A stretch of 5,688 nt of DNA from Saprospiraceae bacterium (GTDB lineage: Bacteria; Bacteroidota; Bacteroidia; Chitinophagales; Saprospiraceae), in assembly GCA_947441325.1 (NCBI GenBank), contig CANETR010000169.1, forward strand, positions 1-5,688. Direction: 5' to 3'. The number at the start of each line of letters is the position of its first letter. Within the stretch, counting starts at the first letter, position 1. Position numbers and translations under genes: made by a program. A model generated the notes under the pieces. It did not search any database, was not told the DNA's origin, and was given only the letters and a program-made list of their open reading frames with translations. Below are positions 1 to 5,688 of the stretch, one piece after another.

Positions 1-2097
1 CCAAAGCATACAGTAGGCGAAGTAAGAGAAGAAGAGCTTAGTGACAAGAAAAAAGTAAAAGTTGTAACAGTTAATATTGAAATTGAAAAAGGTAAGCCCA
101 TTCCAGATAAAGATGGTGACTATGTTTATGAGGGCAATCCGCACATCAGCCATGCCATCAATGCAATTCTTTTCGGCGTTCTATGCTGGTTGCTCTATCT
201 TTGGCTGCTGTCAATGTTCGAGCCCAATAAGAATCCAAATACAAAAGCAGCTTTTATAGCCTTCACGGCTGCTATACTTTTTGCAGCACATCCGCTTCAC
301 GTTGAGGCTGTTGCCAACATTAAAGGGCGTGATGAAATAATGGCAACTTTATTTTCTGTGCTTTCAGCATATTGGGTAATGAAGTCGCTCAACAACAAAA
401 ACTGGATTTTGTACATTTCGGGAGCCGTTATTTCCTTCTTTTTGGGACTTTTCTCAAAAGAAAGTACAATCCCATTCCTAGCAGTAATTCCTGTAGCAAT
501 CTATATTTTCCGTAAGGAAACAAGCCTTGGGACAATCGCTATCAGAACAGCACCCTTTCTTGTTGCTGTTTTGGTTTTTTGGTTTGGAGTGCGTAACCCT
601 ATTTTGAAATTTCCCGGAAAACAAGAGCCAGCTCCCGAACTGATGAATGACCCCTTTATGAAATTGGCAGAAACCAAACCCAATCAGAGGGAATATATCA
701 AATTCAAGGGCGATGAAAAAACGGCTATGATACTTTATACCTGGGCCGATTATCTAAGACTTTTGGCGCTTCCACACCCGCTTACCAATGATTATTATCC
801 CAAGCACATTGGAGTGGAAGAGCATAAATCTCAACCCAGTGTAGGGCAAAATATTACGCCCATGAGAGAAGGAAAAGGAAATGTCTATTATATCAGAGAT
901 GCCATTCCTTCTATGTCAACACCTTTGGTGCTCTTGTCTATACTGCTGCACCTGGGTATGGCAGTTTTGGCAGTTTGGGGTTTGATAAATCGAAAACCAT
1001 ATGCCTTTGTACTAATTTTCTATGCGGCAACTTTCTCAGTAGTATCCAATTTGTTTTTCCCTATTGGTACCCTTATGGCCGAGCGTTTTATGTTCATGCC
1101 ATCCATTGCTTTCAGTTTGATTTGTGGAATGGGCCTTGCTTATCTGGCTTTTGATAAAGATGGAATACCCACAACGGCAAAACAGACATTGCCTCTTATG
1201 TTATTTAGCGTTGTGACTGTTTTATATTCATTCAAAACTTTCGACCGTAATTTTGATTGGTACAATGATTATACATTGTTCACCGAGGATATAAAAGTGT
1301 CGAAAAACAGTGCCAAGCTTAACAATGCCGTATCTGGCGTTATTCAGGAAAAAGCAGGCAAAGCAGAAACGAACATAAAAGAAAAAGAGGAGCTTTATAA
1401 AGAAGCAATTAATTATTCCACCAATGCTATCAGCATACATCCTACCTATAACAATGCCTGGCTGCTTTATGGCAATGCGCATATTTATTTAGGTAATATC
1501 CGAGAGGCCGAGGCCGACAGTCTTAAAAAAATTGGAAAACCTGAAGCGCAGACAAAATATAGTGAAACCCTGGCGCTTTACAACGAAGCTATCAGAGCCT
1601 ACAATGAAGTAAAAAGATTGCGCCCCGATCATCCCGATGTACCCGTAAATCTTACTGCATCTTATCGTACCAGAGGTAAGCTTCTTGGAGAAAAATTAGG
1701 AAATGTACCTATGGCATTAAAAGATTTGGAAGATGCCAATGTCTATGCTAAGGACAAAGATGTGGAAGTACTTCGTTTGATGGGTGTTGCCTATGGCATA
1801 AGCGGCATTATGGCTGCTCAACAGGGAAATCTTAATCTTTCTTTAGGGTATCATAAAAATGCGGTTTATGCGCTGGAAAAAGCTTTAAAGATAGCACCCA
1901 ATTTTGTGGCAACAGTTTTCAACCTTGAAGTCGCTTATCGCGAAATGGCAAAACTCAGCCCTGATAAGTCTAACGAGTATGTACAAAGGGCAAATGAATT
2001 GAATGCTAAATGGAAGGAAATAGACCCTAGCTATAATCCTGCAGGGCCACAACCTAAACCCGTAGAGAATAACGCTACCACCGTGACCAACAAATAA
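1..2097 (+). CDS. TMTC-like GT-C membrane glycosyltransferase with C-terminal TPR repeats (5'-truncated)
   Basis: The frame is open from base 1, so the gene begins upstream; 698 residues are visible (residue 1 = bases 1-3). The sequence resembles the eukaryotic TMTC protein O-mannosyltransferases and their bacterial relatives. AHPLHVEAVANIKGRDE at 96-112 matches the TMTC HP-H-EAV-GR motif, and LFSKEST at 150-156 the (A/S)KE motif. DYLRLLALPHPLTNDYYP at 249-266 corresponds to the DUF1736 region, and SNLFFPIGTLMAERFMFMPS at 349-368 to the family's NLFFPVG-AER-YLPS block. About ten hydrophobic segments lie near residues 51-72, 83-96, 113-127, 135-151, 155-170, 183-197, 305-327, 332-350, 365-383 and 397-411. 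From about 416 on the protein is soluble, with TPR-like helices at about 466-500, 521-545 and 612-635 and a Pro/Asn-rich tail. By family logic it would use a lipid-linked sugar at the inner membrane with the TPRs in the periplasm. The acidic catalytic loop expected at the N-terminus is outside the window. Sugar and acceptor cannot be inferred. Family placement is firm; enzymatic activity is inference. Confidence 0.85.
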   Translation, partial: PKHTVGEVREEELSDKKKVKVVTVNIEIEKGKPIPDKDGDYVYEGNPHISHAINAILFGVLCWLLYLWLLSMFEPNKNPNTKAAFIAFTAAILFAAHPLHVEAVANIKGRDEIMATLFSVLSAYWVMKSLNNKNWILYISGAVISFFLGLFSKESTIPFLAVIPVAIYIFRKETSLGTIAIRTAPFLVAVLVFWFGVRNPILKFPGKQEPAPELMNDPFMKLAETKPNQREYIKFKGDEKTAMILYTWADYLRLLALPHPLTNDYYPKHIGVEEHKSQPSVGQNITPMREGKGNVYYIRDAIPSMSTPLVLLSILLHLGMAVLAVWGLINRKPYAFVLIFYAATFSVVSNLFFPIGTLMAERFMFMPSIAFSLICGMGLAYLAFDKDGIPTTAKQTLPLMLFSVVTVLYSFKTFDRNFDWYNDYTLFTEDIKVSKNSAKLNNAVSGVIQEKAGKAETNIKEKEELYKEAINYSTNAISIHPTYNNAWLLYGNAHIYLGNIREAEADSLKKIGKPEAQTKYSETLALYNEAIRAYNEVKRLRPDHPDVPVNLTASYRTRGKLLGEKLGNVPMALKDLEDANVYAKDKDVEVLRLMGVAYGISGIMAAQQGNLNLSLGYHKNAVYALEKALKIAPNFVATVFNLEVAYREMAKLSPDKSNEYVQRANELNAKWKEIDPSYNPAGPQPKPVENNATTVTNK

Positions 2098-2112
2098 AAC
2101 TAATTTAAAAAA

Positions 2113-2144
2113 TTTGTGATAATCCGCTTTAGGGTTTAAGTTTG
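2113..2144 (+). promoter_or_regulatory. Possible Bacteroidota-type promoter before the M16 gene
   Basis: TTTG at 2113-2116 and TAAGTTTG at 2137-2144 are separated by 20 bases. They match the Bacteroidota sigma-A consensus (TTTG or TTG near -33, TAnnTTTG near -7). The weakness is position: the -7 element ends one base before the ATG at 2146, so transcription would start at or just inside the start codon. The match is therefore either a coincidence in AT-rich DNA or a promoter giving an essentially leaderless mRNA. Confidence 0.22.
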
Positions 2145-2145
2145 A

Positions 2146-3408
2146 ATGAAAGCACCAAAAATAAATCCGGTTTCGACCGTACCATTACAAAAACCTAAAT
2201 TTTACAGACTTGAAAATGGCGCAGGTCTATATGACCTAAGGCTTGGAAATCAGGAAATTCTAAAAATTGAGTGGTTGTTCGATGCAGGTCGCTTCTACGA
2301 GATAAAGCCCTTGGCTTCTCGTATTGCAGCGCAACAGCTGAAGAGCGGGGTAGAGGGATATAATGCCGATAAATTGGCAGATTTTTTCGATTTCTATGGT
2401 GCAAAACTTAAGATCTATGACGATTTTGACAATACCTCTGTAAGGCTTTACTGTCTTACAAAGCATTTGCCAACACTTTTGCCCCTGCTCTACGAAATAC
2501 TGCTGCATCCGATTTATGATGCAAAAGAATTGGAACAGTTTTGCTCTCGCAATAAGCAGACATTGAAACTTGAATTGCAGAAAAACGATGTATTGGCTTA
2601 TCGTTGTTTTACCGAACTGCTTTTTGGCGAAAAACATCCTTATGGTTATAACAGCATCCCCGAATTTTACGATGCCATAAATAGAGAGGATTTATTCGAA
2701 CATCATCAAAGATGCTATCATGCGGGAGGCTGTAAGGTAATTGTCAGCGGAAAAACAAACGACAGTATCATTGATCTGATCAGGCAATTTACTTTGAAAC
2801 TACCCACGGGAAAAACTGCAGCCGAAATCATGGTTCCGGAATTTCCAAATAATGTCCCTCTTCAGTTTGTACAGCCCGCCGCAAAAGATTCTGCTCAGGC
2901 ATCGATTAGAATCGGCTGCCGCATGTTCGATAAAAAACATCCAGATTATCATGCTTTTTCCTTCGTAAACAGTTTGTTAGGCGGTTATTTTGGTGCACGA
3001 CTCATGCAGAATCTGCGAGAGGATAAAGGATATACCTACAGCATTTACTCTTCGATGGAGACGATGCAAAATGGCGGTTATTTCTATATCTATACAGATG
3101 TTAATACAGATGTTAAAGATGCTGCACTTGCTGAAATATATCATGAATTAGAACGTTTACAACATGAACCGGTTCCTGAAGAGGAACTGAATATGCTTAA
3201 AAACTACTCCTTGGGTATGTTTCTCAATTCAGTCGATGGCGTTTTCAATGTTTCCTCTGTTATCAGAGAATTAATAGAAGAGGATATTCCTTATGATTTT
3301 TTTGAGGATGCTGTTGAAAAAACAAAGGCTATTGCTGCCGAAGAAGTAATGGAAATTGCCCAAAAGTATTTTAAAAGGGAAAATCTTTGCGAGGTGCTTG
3401 TTTATTAA
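2146..3408 (+). CDS. M16 family peptidase-like protein lacking the zinc motif (R/Y subunit type)
   Basis: This 420-residue protein has the usual length and two-part layout of a bacterial M16B subunit. The N-terminal half (about 20-150) begins with the family's NG and D-G-R/F elements (LENGAGLY, WLFDAGRFYE). The zinc motif HxxEH should fall in LASRIAAQQLKSG at 56-68, but the aligned positions read RIAAQ, so both histidines and the catalytic glutamate are missing. The C-terminal half (about 165-345) keeps LGGYFGARLMQNLREDKGYTY at 279-298, including Arg285 and Tyr298 of the R/Y pair that binds substrate backbone. This is the pattern of the non-catalytic partner in heterodimeric M16 enzymes such as Sphingomonas Sph2681/Sph2682. 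No HxxEH partner is encoded beside it. There is no signal peptide, so a cytoplasmic location is likely. The ATG is fixed: the preceding in-frame codon is TGA (2143-2145), and the conserved domain starts only about 15 residues in. It follows the TMTC-like gene by 48 bases, with no clear Shine-Dalgarno. Family is near certain; the lack of own protease activity is inferred from the missing ligands. Confidence 0.9.
   Translation: MKAPKINPVSTVPLQKPKFYRLENGAGLYDLRLGNQEILKIEWLFDAGRFYEIKPLASRIAAQQLKSGVEGYNADKLADFFDFYGAKLKIYDDFDNTSVRLYCLTKHLPTLLPLLYEILLHPIYDAKELEQFCSRNKQTLKLELQKNDVLAYRCFTELLFGEKHPYGYNSIPEFYDAINREDLFEHHQRCYHAGGCKVIVSGKTNDSIIDLIRQFTLKLPTGKTAAEIMVPEFPNNVPLQFVQPAAKDSAQASIRIGCRMFDKKHPDYHAFSFVNSLLGGYFGARLMQNLREDKGYTYSIYSSMETMQNGGYFYIYTDVNTDVKDAALAEIYHELERLQHEPVPEEELNMLKNYSLGMFLNSVDGVFNVSSVIRELIEEDIPYDFFEDAVEKTKAIAAEEVMEIAQKYFKRENLCEVLVY
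3093..3116 (+). repeat. Perfect 12-bp tandem duplication within the M16 gene
   Basis: TACAGATGTTAA occurs twice back to back (3093-3104 and 3105-3116). It lies in frame and encodes the T-D-V-N / T-D-V-K stretch near residues 317-324 of the M16-like protein, just before the helix AALAEIYHELERL. The protein around it still looks family-like, so the repeat does not break the gene. Confidence 0.6.
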
Positions 3409-3431
3409 TATTGATTTTTAATAATTCTTCT

Positions 3432-5192
3432 GTGTATTTACTGCGCGCAATAATCATATTTAATTTCATTTTTGTTTTGGGACTCAATGCCCAAACAGTA
3501 AGCGATCCTTGTGCCCGAATACTAGTCGGCACAGGACAGGATTCGCTCATCTGGTCGGCAACACCATGTGCCAATTTTGACGGATTTATAATTTTTGCCA
3601 GTCCCGATGGAGTTTCTGCGCCAGTTGCTATCGATACGATATTGGATCTAAATGCTCGTGGATACAGAAATTCCAATCCCGGTGAAACAGCCCGAAATTA
3701 TAGAGTGGCCATCATCTGCGGAGGAGTTATTGTTTCTACAAGCGCTATTGTAAGCAATCAAAGACCAATCACACCCGATTTGAGATCGGTCAGTATTATT
3801 GGCGGAAGCCCTGTGCTTAGCTGGAATCCAAGTCCAAGTCCTAATGTAATCGGATATCAGGTATATAAGGAAAACCCTTACGCCTCGGGCAATTTTTTCC
3901 CCTATCCGGCAAATAATCAGATTGTCAACGGATTGAGTTTTGTGGATCCTAACAATAGTTCCCTGCTGGTACGCTATGCCATTGTTGCCATAAGCAGTTG
4001 CAATGCAGGCCTCTTAGGCGAGGGTAATGCGCTCGACGGAACTACCGGGCCACACAGTTCTATGTTTTTGACCAGTTCAATCGATAGTTGCAGCGGCAAT
4101 ATTACCCTGCGTTGGAATGCGTACGAGAATTGGCGCGACGGGGTCGATTTTTATATCATCAGAATGATCAGAAATGGAGGAAATCCCCAAAACTTAGATA
4201 GCGTAAATACAAGTTCCTTTGTGTATCCCGCGGCTCAAAATGGCGATGCTTTGGAGTTTTGGATAGAGGCAAGGGAAAGAAACAATAATAACAATGCCAT
4301 CAGCAACAGGGTACTGATGAACATCGATGTGAATAAAAAAATGGATTTCCTGCATCTGACATCTATAAGTATTGATGCTGCCACACAAGAACCTGTGATT
4401 GGCTGGAATTGGGATACTGACAGTGATTTTGGCAGCGCATTTCTGCAACGCTCTGACGATAGCCTCAATTGGGATAATGTACAGACAATAATCAATAACC
4501 TCACACAAAACAACAATATTTTGGATAACAGCGCCGATGCTGCCAATAAGCAATACTATTACCGTATTAATTTTACAGATGCCTGCGGAGACAATATTAT
4601 CAGTAACAAAGGAGCTAATATTTTACTAAAAGCCAAAGCAAAAGAAGGTTTTATCAATGAGCTCAATTGGACCGATTTTTATTTTGAATTTGCAGTTGCC
4701 GATCAGTACGAGCTTCATAAAATTGTCAGCACATCAGATTTGAATATAGCAACCCTGCCTCAAACCCAAACAGTTTATAATGATCAAACCAATGTTAATA
4801 ATCCTGCCGAGGCGAATAGTTGTTATTACATAGAAGCCAGAGGGGTTATTAATATTCCGGGCAATCCGCCACGCTATACTTTTTCACGTTCCAATACCGT
4901 ATGTCCCGAGCAGAAAGCAGTATTATGGTTTCCCAATGCTTTTGCTCCTGAAGGGAAAAACAATGAATTTAAGCCCTTGGCTGGATTTGGTTCCACATTG
5001 GAATCTTACCTACTTCAGATTTATGATCGCTATGGTGCGATGCTTTTCGAATCGAATGACCTGGAGCGTGGATGGGAGGGCACAGCTGCTGGAAAGAGCC
5101 TGCCACAGGGAGTTTATGTATTTGTTGCGAGGTATACACAGGCCGACGGAAGCAGCGGAGAGCAAAAAGGCACAGTATTACTGATACGTTAA
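3432..5192 (+). CDS. Secreted FnIII-like multi-module protein with T9SS type B sorting domain
   Basis: From GTG 3432 the product is 586 residues. Residues 1-20 (MYLLRAIIIFNFIFVLGLNA) form a Sec signal peptide with likely cleavage before Gln21. About five beta-sandwich, fibronectin-III-like modules follow, near 27-110, 115-205, 215-298, 305-397 and 405-490. They show recurring strands such as VLSWNPSPSPNVIGYQVYK, ITLRWNAYENWRDGVDFYII and IGWNWD, and late strands such as YAIVAIS, FWIEARE, YYYRINF and YYIEARG. Residues 498-586 are the CHU_C / TIGR04131-type domain: WFPNAFAPEG, LLQIYDRYGAMLFES, GWEGT, LPQGVYVF, and a final GTVLLIR. That domain directs export through the outer membrane by T9SS, usually with surface attachment through the type B route. 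No catalytic motif is visible; adhesion or surface scaffolding is an inference. Eight cysteines (27, 46, 96, 190, 220, 385, 464, 491) may form disulfides. No in-frame ATG exists before 4062, so the start is non-ATG: GTG 3432 gives the most compact signal peptide, while TTG 3411 and TTG 3387 (22-bp overlap with the M16 gene) are alternatives. Confidence 0.88.
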   Translation: MYLLRAIIIFNFIFVLGLNAQTVSDPCARILVGTGQDSLIWSATPCANFDGFIIFASPDGVSAPVAIDTILDLNARGYRNSNPGETARNYRVAIICGGVIVSTSAIVSNQRPITPDLRSVSIIGGSPVLSWNPSPSPNVIGYQVYKENPYASGNFFPYPANNQIVNGLSFVDPNNSSLLVRYAIVAISSCNAGLLGEGNALDGTTGPHSSMFLTSSIDSCSGNITLRWNAYENWRDGVDFYIIRMIRNGGNPQNLDSVNTSSFVYPAAQNGDALEFWIEARERNNNNNAISNRVLMNIDVNKKMDFLHLTSISIDAATQEPVIGWNWDTDSDFGSAFLQRSDDSLNWDNVQTIINNLTQNNNILDNSADAANKQYYYRINFTDACGDNIISNKGANILLKAKAKEGFINELNWTDFYFEFAVADQYELHKIVSTSDLNIATLPQTQTVYNDQTNVNNPAEANSCYYIEARGVINIPGNPPRYTFSRSNTVCPEQKAVLWFPNAFAPEGKNNEFKPLAGFGSTLESYLLQIYDRYGAMLFESNDLERGWEGTAAGKSLPQGVYVFVARYTQADGSSGEQKGTVLLIR

Positions 5193-5267
5193 ATAATATT
5201 GCTAAGGTTTCGATAATTTCATCAAAATTGCTATTTTTCGGAATTGCAAAACCAAAAAACAACAGCC

Positions 5268-5688
5268 ATGAATCAATTTAAAAAAATTACAGCGATTTTA
5301 TTGCCAATTATTTTATTCATCTTCATTCCACTATCTGCTTTTGCAACGGGTGATGAGAAAGCTTCGGAGAGTGAATTTCCAATGGAGTTTATTTTTGAAT
5401 GGGTAGAAGTTGCGGCAGATATTATCGGTATAATTATTCTATTTATTGGATTTGCAAAAGGTGTGTACATGTTTCTGTTATTGGAACTAGACAGACTCAG
5501 AGGAAAGAAAGATTATGAGGAGCTTTTCAGCCTCAGAAATATTCTGGGGACTTATATCATCATTTCTTTAGACTTCTTAATCGTTTCGGATATTATTCAC
5601 TCCGTAATCAGTCCCGATACCAAAGAACTGATCAACCTGGGAATCATCGTTGTGCTTAGAACCTCAATTGGTTTCTTCCTTGGAAAAG
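5268..5688 (+). CDS. DUF1622 family membrane protein (3'-truncated)
   Basis: The ATG at 5268 opens a frame that stays open to the right edge, giving 140 complete codons. Residues 1-26 look like a signal peptide or first membrane segment: KK near the start, a hydrophobic core at 9-22, and AFA before a polar stretch (TGDEKASESE). The rest matches the DUF1622 pattern. It has an amphipathic EFIFEWVEVAADIIG start, a membrane segment at about 48-71, a charged cytoplasm-like loop (ELDRLRGKKDYEE), RNILGTYIIISLDFLIVSDI at 90-109, a short SPDTKEL loop at 115-121, and LGIIVVLRTSIGFFLGK at 124-140. Length and features agree with the small integral membrane proteins of this family, whose function is unknown. 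It lies 75 bases after the T9SS cargo gene, in the same direction, and may be co-transcribed or separately expressed. Only the last few residues are probably missing. Family assignment is by remembered motif pattern and is fairly sure; no function should be assigned. Confidence 0.82.
   Translation, partial: MNQFKKITAILLPIILFIFIPLSAFATGDEKASESEFPMEFIFEWVEVAADIIGIIILFIGFAKGVYMFLLLELDRLRGKKDYEELFSLRNILGTYIIISLDFLIVSDIIHSVISPDTKELINLGIIVVLRTSIGFFLGK

Noticed and set aside
190..192. TTG at 190 as the start of the TMTC-like gene
   Set aside because: The frame is open back to base 1, and the upstream codons encode NPHISHAINAILFG, which belongs to the family's membrane segment. The TTG lies in the middle of that helix, so the gene is truncated by the window edge.
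77..259. Small + strand open frame overlapping the TMTC-like gene
   Set aside because: It lies entirely inside the TMTC-like frame, has no family resemblance and no initiation signal, and is a shadow.
2195..2637. Minus-strand open frames opposite the M16 gene
   Set aside because: The + strand frame has strong family motifs throughout. The reverse translations are Cys/Gln/Ile-rich without domain pattern or start signals.
3386..3413. Promoter for the secreted protein: TTTG at 3386 and TAATATTG at 3406
   Set aside because: The -7 box has a mismatch and the spacer is only 16 bases, so the support is too weak to list.
4284..4298. Asn run (five Asn codons) in the secreted protein as a repeat or phase-variable tract
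   Set aside because: The codons are mixed AAT/AAC and the tract is short. It reads as an ordinary loop, not a slippage tract.
4194..4553. Two overlapping minus-strand open frames opposite the FnIII-like protein
   Set aside because: Two antisense frames open in the same region reflect base composition, and the + strand encodes the module strands continuously.
5215..5229. Stem AATTT / AAATT after the secreted-protein gene as a terminator
   Set aside because: It has five A-T pairs only, no GC stem and no following T-run, so it would not form a stable terminator.
5208..5239. Promoter for the DUF1622 gene: TTTC at 5208-5211 and TATTTTTC at 5232-5239, 20 bases apart
   Set aside because: Both boxes miss the key final G of TTTG / TAnnTTTG. 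In AT-rich DNA such near matches are expected by chance.
4936..5281. Short frames (both strands) over the T9SS sorting domain and the following gap
   Set aside because: They run across the well-recognised CHU_C domain and past its stop codon without a plausible product; they are shadows.

Overview
The window reads as a stretch of a Bacteroidota chromosome. The strongest evidence is the C-terminus of the third gene, a recognisable type B sorting domain of the type IX secretion system (T9SS, the CHU_C / gliding-motility-associated C-terminal domain), which is confined to that phylum. AT-rich DNA, weak or absent Shine-Dalgarno sequences and a TAnnTTTG-type promoter element agree with this. Nothing allows a genus to be named.

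Layout: four genes on the + strand fill almost all of the window. (1) Positions 1-2097 hold the 3' part of a TMTC-like, polytopic GT-C-type glycosyltransferase with C-terminal TPR repeats; its true start lies before the window. (2) Positions 2146-3408 encode an M16-family (pitrilysin/insulinase-like) protein that has lost the HxxEH zinc motif but keeps the C-terminal R/Y substrate-binding pair. (3) Positions 3432-5192, possibly starting at 3411 or 3387, encode a secreted protein of about five FnIII-like beta-sandwich modules ending in the T9SS type B sorting domain. (4) Positions 5268-5688 hold the 5' part of a DUF1622 membrane protein that runs off the right edge. The gaps are 48, 23 (or a 22-bp overlap) and 75 bp, so co-transcription is possible. 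No convincing terminator separates the genes, and a promoter-like match lies just before gene 2. The - strand holds only shadow frames.

How the genes work together: no shared pathway is demonstrable. Genes 1, 3 and 4 all concern the cell envelope, as an inner-membrane glycosyltransferase, a cell-surface or secreted protein and a small membrane protein. Gene 2 looks cytoplasmic, with no signal peptide. A link in which the gene 1 enzyme glycosylates proteins such as gene 3 is only a speculation. I did not find a clearly new system here. The best points for follow-up are the orphan, zinc-less M16 subunit, the start of gene 3 without any nearby ATG, and the charged insertion in the first periplasmic loop of the TMTC-like enzyme.
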